Origin: Thunnus maccoyii
Lineage: Eukaryota; Chordata; Actinopteri; Scombriformes; Scombridae
Assembly (NCBI RefSeq): GCF_910596095.1
Contig: NC_056535.1
Location: forward strand, 27,188,505-27,252,504
DNA length: 64,000 nucleotides
Direction of reading: 5' to 3'
In this document: positions 55,362-64,000 of the stretch, piece after piece
Numbering within the stretch: the stretch's first letter is position 1
How the letters are laid out: each line of letters starts with the position of its first letter
Made by a program: the position numbers and the translations under genes
Notes under the pieces: model-generated
The model's input: the letters and a program-made list of their open reading frames with translations, nothing else
Database searches by the model: none
Told to the model about the DNA's origin: nothing

Positions 55362-58300
55362 TCAGTTTTTCCCTCTCATGGACTTGCGAGTGGACTGCTT
55401 GCTTCTCTTCCCACCTTTTCCGACTACGGGCTCTTCGGAGGAGGACTCTTCAGGCTCGGACCGTCTGGACCCGCCTTTGGTCGCTTGTTTTTTAACTGCG
55501 GGCTCCTCTGGGGACAACTCCTCGGGCTTTGATCTCTTAGAAAGGCTCCTCCCCGTCTCCCTTGTGACTGCGGGCTCCTCTGGGGATGACTCTCTAGACG
55601 CTGGTCGCTTGGACCCGCTTTTGCTCAGCTTTTTGACGGCTGGTGTTTTGGGCTTTCTCGCTGGAGCTCCTCTCTTAACGGGCGTGGCTTTAGGCGGCGG
55701 TGTGGATTCCTTCTTAGACTCTCTTCTCGCCGTTCTCTTGGCTGAAGACGCAGCTTTCTTGGCCGGGGATTTCTTTGCCAGAGCACGTCCCTTGCCTTTA
55801 GCTTTTGACTGGCTGACGCTCCGAGATTTCTTGGTTGGTGGAGGACGGCGAGCCTTGGGTGGAGGCCTCTTCTGCGATTTCCTAAGAGTGAGAAGACGGC
55901 GGTTACTTCAGTAGGAGGAGTGTAATTATACAGACATCACATGTAGGTGTGACGCTCCTGGGAAACAGCAGTGATGAAACAACCACCAATTTATTTAGAT
56001 CCTAGTTGCAGCTGCATCAGCTCAAAATATTTTAAAATGGTGAGACGTTAATAGTGTTCTTCTCTAAGGAAAGGGGGACAGCTTTACCCCTCAAATTCTG
56101 ACACCATGAATATATATATATATATTTTCGATTTATGTCCAAAGTCTCAACATATATTTAAGTTAGTGTGTTTCACCTTCACGTACATTTTCTGCACTTT
56201 AAATTTAAAACTTTCAACGTTTTTTTGATATATTTGAGATATTACTGTCTCTGAATTCCCACTTTTTGGGATTAATGTACCTTCGGGTGCCGAGTCAGCG
56301 CGCGGGCATTACTCTTTTCATGGAAGTAGTTACTTAAGTGTCACTATAAATGATGGGGAGAAACTCCCTGCAGACTACAGCTTACTGTGTTATAAATACC
56401 AACTACAGATCAAAATCAGAACTTTTTACACCCACCTCTTACGGGAAGGAGCTTCGTCCTCTGACTCCTCCTCGTCGTCTTCAGACTCTTCCTCGTCAGA
56501 AGACTCGATCATCTGCTTCCGCTTCGGTGGATGGTTCGTCTTCGGAGGCTCTTTGAACTTGTCTGGGTACAGGATAGTGGGGCTAAAAGAGAAAGATTCA
56601 AATGAAAATGATCTGAGAAGGCGTGCAAAAACAAGTACGTCGGTTGTGTGATCCTCTGCGGTATCACACAACCATTTACAGTTTGCAAAATACCTGAAGA
56701 CATGATGACAGGACGTTTTTGTTTTTGGATGCTGGCTTTAAAACATTTGAACTATTGATTATGGGAGCAGACTGCAAAGGAAAAACTTGGAGATCTTTTT
56801 CTTTGAATTATTACTTACCTATCTAAAAGATAGAGGATGTTGTATTGCTGTACAGATTGTAAAGCTCCCTGAGGCAAATTTGTGATATTGGACTATATAA
56901 ATAAAAATGGACGTTGTCTCATTAGAAATCACCTAGAATCTCAGAGTTAAGAAATAAAGATGACATCATTTCAAGATCCTCCCTCATAAGTAGGAGAACA
57001 ATCTGCATCTTCAGGTATTTGTGCGTTGCCGACCGTCACAGTGTCTTAATAATCATTAATAAAAGTGTGATAAAGAAACAGTATTCTGAGTGAGTGAATG
57101 TGTAAATAAAAATGGAACTACTTTCGCCAAATGTGGTTGATATACCTCGGGTAGAAGGGGAACGAGAGCTGGTAGGTCCCTGTGAAGCCATGACCAGTGA
57201 TCTGCTCCATCCAGCCGAGTACTTTACACTTTGTCAGGGTCCTCCTCAGATTGGCCACTAAAGAAACCACCTTTTAGTAACACCATTTTTTTTTTTTTTA
57301 GATGCACAAACATTGTTACCCAAATCTAGCGGCGTAGTTTTAGGGGACGGCGACGGCAGTCTTGTTGTTGGTCTTTTGTTGTGGTTTTCCCCCCATTTGG
57401 AAACTTAAGAGCCCTGATCAGACAGAGCGCTTTTTAAAAACAGCCTACGGTGGCTTCTTGTACTTGTTTAATGACAGTGAAGCTTTTTGCTCGCTGCTTT
57501 GCGTTGCTGAGCACCTCGTGTTTTTCTGCTCCATCCGCCTCCCGTTTTTATAGGAACCCCCTGAATGCCTCAAGTTAAACTCAGAGTGGAAAGGCACCCG
57601 ACGTCATTAGCAGTTTTTTTTCCTCCCCCATTGACCAAACGAATTAATTGAGAGGCGGGCCTTTTGTGGGTTTGACGACAACAAGTGGAGGTAACGGTCA
57701 TGGAGGACAAACTAGTGATGGCTGTTGCTGGATACGTGGAGCTGTATGACTTCACCAACCATAGTTACAACGGTCTGAACAGAAAAACAGCAAGCCTGGA
57801 GTGAGTTCACTTCACAGCAAAATAATGGTTGGGCTAAGGACAGGTGATTTGGTGGTTGCCTAGCAACAATAACAAAAAAGAGGCAGCAAGCTGCTCTTTT
57901 TAAAAAAAATAAATTGTAGTCTTCAACAAAAAAAAAAAGGAGGTGCGTTGCGCCTCTCATTCTGCAACCAGCAAAGAGCACTCGGTCTGATCAGGGTCTA
58001 CGGCTGCATCTGACAGTTATCTTCACTTACCTAACTGATACTCCTTTCTATCCTTGTTGGCGTCTACTAGGTATTTGCGTAGAGTGGTGGTGCTGCAGGT
58101 TTTAGGTTCGTTCATGGCTGTGATGGCGGCTGTGATGGCGTCCTCCAAGGCGCCGCCTTTCAGCAGGACCTGGTTGCCGGTACGCTTCAGCTGTGACAAG
58201 ACAGTCGCGTATAAACATTTTTTTTTTTTTTAGGACACATGGTTTGGTTTACAGTTCATTCACCTGCCTCTCGTTTCCCACACGGCCAGAGTGAGAGAGA

Positions 58301-61300
58301 GAGTAGGCCTATCATATTGTTAACTGGCACTTGACAAACACTTTTCTCTTGTTTCTCCCTGGTTTTAATGTTTTATAAAGAATACTTGCCTGACAATATC
58401 TTAAGCTTGCAATAATCCAATTGGACTGAGATACTAAAATACAACTATACCCAAGCAGGCAGATTGATTGGCACTGTAGACCTGTGTCTGGCCTGGAAAC
58501 AAAGCAGCTCCTGAGGTGGTTCAGTGTGGGTGCTTCTCATTTTTCAGACTGACCAAGTTACCATGCAAGATGTTACCGACTGCTGACACCTGCATGAGAC
58601 AGGACTTGTGTAAACTGAATAAGTTAGGTGAATAAGTTAGAAGATAATAACCTGATAGGCCAGGAGACAATAAATAATATCCAGGAACTGCTTTTGAGTT
58701 GCTCTCATAAGCTTTTTACTGTTTAAAACTTACAAATACACAGATGATAGTTAAGAGAGGAGAATGTGTGACATGTGGTGGATGACAAACACTACATCTT
58801 TGGCCACTGTAGAGGATTTAATTTCATGTTGCCAAGAACTGAGCATTTCATGTGCTGTCAGTCATTTGTAACATGAAATATCACTCATTTTAGAAGAGAA
58901 ATGATAAAAAATGGTGTTATGAAAAAACATCTTTACCTGGAAAGTCCCTCTGGCTCCTTTCCCAGTGATTTGCTCCAGCTGTCCTTTCTCTACTGCCTTT
59001 ACCAGAGCTGTCTTAAGGACATCTGGCCTGAGGACGAATCAGAGTCAATAAATCCTTCATATATTCGATAATCCCACTTAACACAATGTTACAGACCCCC
59101 TTTTTTTTGTAAATTAAAGAGCCTCTGAAATCCAGGTCACTGGTAACACAGTATGTGCTTCAGGAGCTCACACATAGTTACAGTTAAAGTTCTCATTCAT
59201 GTCTGACACTTAAATCAACAGTCAACAGGGAAACGATCATTTTAACGTCATGTACCTGCTCTCGATGTTGAGACTGGGGAAGTGCTGCTCTAGGTATTTC
59301 TTGATCAGGTTGTAGGAGGCCTCTTTGGGCTCACAGAGCCGAGTGATGATGAGAGGCAGAGCATCTCCCAGAGACTCCTGCTTCTGAGCAGCTTTCTAAA
59401 AAAACACCACCCATTTACAGACACGACCATTACAACCAAAACACATCCCGATGGGAGAAATGGGAAAAGAAAACTGTTGATTAGATCTAACACATAGTGT
59501 ACTGTCGTCTCCTGAATGTTTTCTGGTGCTGAGCACAACCTCTTACTCATCTATGAATCGGGACGTTGTAGAAAACGCCTCAAAAGAAACCTTAAGAGTT
59601 GAAAATGTCACTTGCTGTTGTGTTGTTGTTGTTTCATTTTGTCGTTTCATTTTGTCAGGCTTGTATTTATAAAGCACCTTTAAATCACTGCTAGGACTTT
59701 AAACCCTGATGTGAATGATTCACACTGAAGGACACTCGAAGCAGTAAAATACAAACTATTTACTGTATATTTCACTTTTTCTTACATCGAGTTTTGCTGC
59801 CACAGACAAAATTAATTCCTGACTAGTAAATTAAATATGAGTCATAAGTTTCTACCAGTGTGTCAGGATGCCAAGAATTACTGGAGTCACAAAAGGTCAT
59901 GATGAGGAGCTTAAAAAAAAAAAATGTCTGAAAAGTGATTTTTATTTCACTTTAATGAGAAAACAGAAGTAACATGACCTTCATTTCCAGGAAGTTCAGG
60001 AAGTTGAAAAAAAAAAAAAAATTCTCTTCCTGTATTTAAGAAAGACAAAACGAGAATTTTAGGGCCATTTTTCCTTCTCTGAAATGCTCGATAAACACGA
60101 GCCCTGAGCTACTGAGATTCAAACCCCCACTAAGAAAGTACGCTAAAATTAAACTACTGAGTATCAAACTGTTGTACATCACTGTCTTCCTCTGCTCTAA
60201 CATACCTTAGACGAGGTGGACTGCTTCCCAATGGTGAAGGTTCCTGAGAGGCCTTTACCCTTCAGCTGTGCGAGAGAGAAAACAAAAACAAGAGTGAACA
60301 GACTGGTCATGTTTACTGGGCTCCTACACATTTTAATGATCAGTGAGATTCATTTTAATTAAGCACGAACGTTATGTTAAAGAGAGATTTGAGACCGTGT
60401 CTTTTGTTTCCATCCGTACATCCTTTACCTGTTTGATCGTACCCTTCTCCAAATGTTTCTTCATTGATTTCTTGATGAGGAACTTCTTCTTATCAAGCTC
60501 CATCCCGGGGTAGTTCTTCACAATATATTTCATAACGGACTGGTACGAAACCCCGGATCTATCGTTACAAGACTGCAAAGAAAACAGACAAGAGATTACA
60601 GGTTATTTTAAACAAAAAAAAAGGACAAAACAAACACACAACCGGCTGCGTTGAGGGACGGGTTTCGTACACACCGTTACGGCTTCGATGAGGATATTAT
60701 CCACTCTGTGCTGAGTGCCTGCGAAGTTGGTAACGGGAAGCTTTTTGCTCGCGGTGACGCTAGCCCACGCAGGAATAGTCCTTTTCACCTTCTTGACTTT
60801 GGCTTTCTCATACTTGTAGCCATCCTTCAACCTGTCACCAAAAAAAAAAAAAGAAAAAAAGAAAAAGGAGCGAGACACAAGTTTAGTTATGCGGTTGGTT
60901 TTCTTTAGAAGCGATATTTCACTGTGATTGTTACCACCCTTATCTTTATCACATCCTCACCTTAGTAGGAGAACATAGCAGTGTGTTGCGCACTGTCCAG
61001 CCGCGCAGTCCTTGCATTTGTCACTTTGTCCGTTTGACGCCGACGGGAAAGACAAAATGAAGTTTGAGAACAACTGTCTTAATGACCACCATAGGAATTT
61101 TTGACGTTAGCTGAGTTGCTATGCTAGTGTGCTGTGTGTAGAGGAGGTTATGTGTCGGAGCATGTTTTCCCTCTATTAAGCTTCATGTTGACTATTTGCT
61201 TTGTCGAGGTCTAGGAGAAGAGAAGGAGGAGAAATTATCAGAGTTATTAACTTCCATCTGCTACAACTAAATGTAAGGCTTTTTTTTTTTATTATTATTT

Positions 61301-63160
61301 GTTTCCTTACACTAGCTGGGTTCCCACACATGTTTTGGACAACCGCTCTAAACAAAAGTCACAAAACATTTAGTTTATCCTTGAGGGATGTGAACCGCCC
61401 AAACAATCTGGTCACCTACAGCTAAAATTTGAAGGCTTTTTTTCTATAATTCAGAGGATGTTTTGTTTAATTTTATTTCTAAATAAGTGGATAAAACAAA
61501 AACATTATCTGGATATTATTCTGAAACGTATGTAGTGAAGAGCAGTTAAAGCTGCTCTTTCTAAATGATCACCGGACTTTCATGATGCTAACGTCCTCTC
61601 CTCCTGGACTCCTCCAAGACTGCATTCACTGGGACTGGTAACATCTGTCTGATGACCATGTAAAGTGGGAATGAATGTGGCTCTGACAGGTCACATCTTT
61701 TGGCAATGCAACACTGCAACCATGAGAGGAGCAGTACTGTCATCCAGCAGAGGTAAGGATCATATAAAGCAGATAAAAGTGCTATCAAAGTGAAATATCG
61801 CTGTCAGAGTTGCAGCCTAGCTCTCCGGTGATACTCACTCTTTCTTCTCCGTCCCCTCTTCTCCCTTCTCGGCCGCGGCTCCCTCGTCCGCCTTCTCTCC
61901 ATTCTCTGTGGGCTCCGTCTCGCTGGCGGCCTTGCCCTCGGCCGTCGCCGCTGAAGATGCGGCCTGCTCCTCGTCAGCGGAAGGAGATTCCTCTGAGGTG
62001 GCTTCGGGCTCTAAGAGGAGGTTCGGGAATATGGGAAAAATGAATTCCGATGTCTTTTATTTGCAGGTGACAGCATAGAGATAGCAATGAAACATGAGAC
62101 GGAGAAAGAAGGGGGTATGACATGCAAGTAGGTCCACGTTCATCAACGATCAAGTAAGGGATGATGTACATCACCCTGTCAGCGTTCTTTTCACAATAAC
62201 GACCTGCTCACTGTACATCATCCCTTACATATATCATGTTAGCTAACGCAATGCTTGTTTCATGTGTATGTTGTTCATGTTTATGATGTTTTTGATTAAT
62301 TAATTAAATTAATTAATTAGTTGTTTGGTCCAGAAAATGATGAAAAATGACAATCAATGTTTCCCAAAGCCCAAGGTGCAACCTCAAATGTCTTGTTTTG
62401 TCCTGACCAACAGTCCAAAACCTAATGATATTCAGTTTACTGTAATAGAAAACTAAAGAAAACAGAAAATATTCACATTTAAAAAGCTGAAACGAGAGAA
62501 TGTACGTGTTTTTTCTGAAACGAATCAAATGCAAAAAACAGTTGGCCGTTAATTTCATGTCGATTGACTAATCATAGTTAATTTATGTAGCATTTTCTTC
62601 TGAAAACTGATTTCTGGGACTTTCCTCACTAAGAGTTTAAAGGCCGCTGCTACTTGGGCAACTTTTACACCTTTCAGGCATGTGATTTTCCTTGTGTTTT
62701 GTCTGCTTTCCATGCTGTAGCACACTATATGACCTTGTGAAAAGCAAAAAGCAAAGTAGTATCTCTTGTATTTGCAGTGAAGTGTCTCAGAGACATTATT
62801 TTTAGTAAAGATCTGCATGTAAACACCAATAGTCATGCTTCACACAGTGTCAAATATTGTGGTATTGATTGTGAAACCAGTTTGGAGGCTTGTGTCTGTG
62901 GTGTGGAGGGTTGTATAAACAAACATGGCATAAACACACAGACATCTACAGGCTGCATACACAGACACTTGAGTGCAGTTGTGGGTTGTGATGGGCTCTG
63001 AAACCACACTGGTTATGGTGCGTCCATGGGGGCTTTGGTTCAGGTGATGGACGCCCCCCTCCCCTCCTCATCATCCCCTCCACCCGGCCTCACCTTTCTC
63101 TGCTGCAGCGGAGGGGGTCTTCTCCTGGGTCGGAGTCGCTACCGCTCGGCGAATCGGCAT
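55362..63160 (-). CDS. hp1bp3: Heterochromatin protein 1-binding protein 3 (linker-histone-like)
   Basis: Nuclear H1-related protein that binds nucleosomes and helps organise heterochromatin. Exons on the - strand: 63094-63160, 61839-62010, 60675-60831, 60429-60572, 60206-60265, 59256-59395, 58937-59027, 58031-58190, 57146-57257, 56436-56582, 55362-55881, in frame, 589 residues (human 553). It starts MPIRRAVATPTQEK (human MPIRRTV), then an acidic Ala/Glu-rich stretch. Three winged-helix H15 domains follow at about 119-196 (VDNILIEAVTSCNDRSGVSY), 207-281 (ITRLCEPKEASYNLIKKYLE) and 289-365 (AMNEPKTCSTTTLRKYLVD). Next is a Glu/Asp/Ser tract (SSDEEESEDDEEESEDE) and a Lys/Arg/Pro/Ser-rich tail with three tandem 24-residue repeats. 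Adjacent to sh2d5 and kif17 as in human 1p36.12. Confidence 0.96.
55423..55638 (-). repeat. hp1bp3: Three tandem 72-bp units in the hp1bp3 coding tail
   Basis: The motif (E)(S/L)SPEEPAV recurs three times at exact 72-base spacing (anchors at 55423, 55495 and 55567 on the + strand). It encodes three imperfect 24-residue units: SSPEEPAV, LSPEEPAV and SSSEEPVV, each followed by a basic Ser-rich run. The unit length is a multiple of three, so the frame is kept. Confidence 0.85.
57409..57999 (+). mobile_element. MADF-encoding DNA transposon remnant in an hp1bp3 intron
   Basis: The left end AGAGCCCTGATCAGACAGAG pairs with the right end, which inverted reads AGACCCTGATCAGACCGAGT: imperfect inverted ends about 20 bases long. 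Inside, on the + strand from 57700, MEDKLVMAVAGYVELYDFTN then HSYNGLNRKTASLE resembles the start of a MADF DNA-binding domain, as carried by some fish DNA transposons. No transposase is present. The target-site duplication is unclear. Non-autonomous. Confidence 0.6.
62154..62228. repeat. Perfect 17-bp inverted repeat hairpin
   Basis: GTAAGGGATGATGTACA (62154-62170) and TGTACATCATCCCTTAC (62212-62228) are exact inverse copies with 41 bases between. They lie in the intron before exon 2 of hp1bp3 and look like part of a foldback or MITE end family. Confidence 0.85.
62285..62575 (-). repeat. Copy of the 'AATCGACAGAAAAT' teleost dispersed repeat
   Basis: Reverse-strand copy in the first coding intron of hp1bp3. 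CAATGTTTCCCAAAGCCCAA, AATGTCTTGTTTTGTCCTGA and ATATTCAGTTTACTGTAATA are in the order I recall for the family. The borders are AT-rich (TTAATTAATT-like at left, TCGATTGACTAATC at right). This is the most complete of the three copies in the window. Confidence 0.65.
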
Positions 63161-63508
63161 CACACGAGATTTACCTGGATGGAGAAAATAACACGCGTCT
63201 GAGCACCAGGAAATCACAACACTGACTTGAGCCCCCCACCTCCCCCCCTCCCCTCCCCTCCTTGTGTGTATGTGCGCGATTTAAAAACGGCGACACTGCC
63301 AAACACACTTCATTCATTGAGGCCCATTCTCCTCAAGCAGAAGAAAAGGTGCGCTTGTTAAGTTATTCCGGAAAACGCAGACCACCTTCAAGCCGGTGCA
63401 CCGCAACAGCGCCGCCGGCCTTTGCCAATAAATTTCGATCACTTTCGCACGGGCCAAAAGATGAGTTGCCAGAAATTTTCGGCAATTGCGCCATTTTGTC
63501 CGTTGGTT

Positions 63509-63515
<7 letters not shown>

Positions 63516-63540
<25 letters not shown>

Positions 63541-63555
63541 TACACACACACACAG
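63516..63555. repeat. (CA)n microsatellite
   Basis: CA-rich run with a few TA interruptions in the hp1bp3 5' intron, about 140 bases from the inferred first exon. The apparent ORFs over it are low-complexity artefacts. Confidence 0.9.
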
Positions 63556-63695
63556 TGATGGCGTCGCACAAGGCAGACAAAAATTCATTTCAGTTGCATG
63601 GAGTAAAAACCGCCGACCTGCGGGTTTTTTCCAGCAACGCATCCGTGCAACCACGCATTTATCTGATAACTTGTCACAACGCAACGCAAACTTAC

Positions 63696-63860
63696 CTTTT
63701 ACTTATCGAGAAAAAGTGGGACACTTGGAGTAAATTTCTGCACGATCCTTTATTTAGATTTCCGTTTACGAGCCCCGCCCCATTAGGACCGTTGGCGACG
63801 TCACCGCGTAACGGGGCACGTGACCGACGGGTTGTCGCCGTCATGGCCGCCGTTAAACGT
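63696..63860 (-). promoter_or_regulatory. hp1bp3: hp1bp3 promoter and non-coding first exon
   Basis: A GC-rich patch with a GACGTCAC (CRE-like) motif, and GCGGCCATGAC-like YY1-type sequence on the - strand near 63840-63850. A clean - strand donor AAAAG|GTAAGT would end an untranslated exon at 63696. The next acceptor on that strand (CCATCCAG) lies just before 63177, a few bases ahead of the ATG at 63158-63160. Confidence 0.55.
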
Positions 63861-64000
63861 TGATTTTTTTTGTTTTCTCTTGAAATGTTATGATTTACGA
63901 AATATAAATGTAAATATAATACCTGATAATTAGCTCAGCTGTTGTCAGCGCAGGTGTTTAGCCGGCCGACGCTATCCTTAAAGAGACTAGCTAGCAACCA
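63861..64000. other. Right edge, upstream of hp1bp3
   Basis: Mixed AT-rich then CpG-containing sequence; the next gene is not visible. Confidence 0.3.

Noticed and set aside
55378-55914. 178-aa ORF on the + strand
   Set aside because: Antisense of the hp1bp3 terminal exon; Gly/Leu/Ser repeats mirror the Lys/Pro/Glu-rich tail.
63262-63863. Several overlapping ORFs near the hp1bp3 promoter
   Set aside because: They are built on the CA microsatellite and GC-rich promoter.

Overview
The window is nuclear DNA of a ray-finned fish, most likely a spiny-rayed (percomorph) teleost. It holds compact spliced genes with short introns, AT-rich intergenic DNA, CpG-rich promoter patches, and several small transposon families I recognise from percomorph genomes. 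There is no sign of bacterial, organellar or integrated viral sequence. All gene identities come from reading spliced exons against remembered vertebrate proteins; no search was run.

Layout, left to right. Four genes lie on the + strand: phtf1 (126-7621; its first exon is off the left edge), pfkfb2 (ATG 9280 to about 18516), yod1 (23321-24670) and the fish orthologue of C1orf116/SARG (32536-34223). Three genes then lie on the - strand: kif17 (38705-44265), sh2d5 (47018-51294) and hp1bp3 (55362-63160). Transcription therefore converges in the 34.2-38.7 kb interval, and a decayed Harbinger-type transposon sits there.

The gene order joins two blocks that are separate in human: PFKFB2-YOD1-C1orf116 (1q32) and KIF17-SH2D5-HP1BP3 (1p36.12). 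The PHTF1 homologue (human 1p13) lies at the left. The genes do unrelated jobs: an ER membrane protein, control of fructose-2,6-bisphosphate, an ER-quality-control deubiquitinase, a poorly known proline/serine-rich protein, a ciliary/dendritic kinesin, a PTB-SH2 adaptor and a linker-histone-like chromatin protein. They share a neighbourhood, not a pathway.

Between and inside the genes are MITEs (two bounded by TTAA in the yod1 5' intron, an 8-bp-duplication hAT-type element at 28150-28732, a MADF-encoding element in an hp1bp3 intron), a LINE reverse-transcriptase fragment near 53-54 kb, foldback sequences, one perfect 32-bp palindrome and several microsatellites. I found no convincing new biological system. 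The most useful leads are the pfkfb2 C-terminal exon that is open in two frames, the loss of the SH2 FLVR arginine in sh2d5, the 72-bp tandem repeat in the hp1bp3 tail, and the joined synteny blocks.
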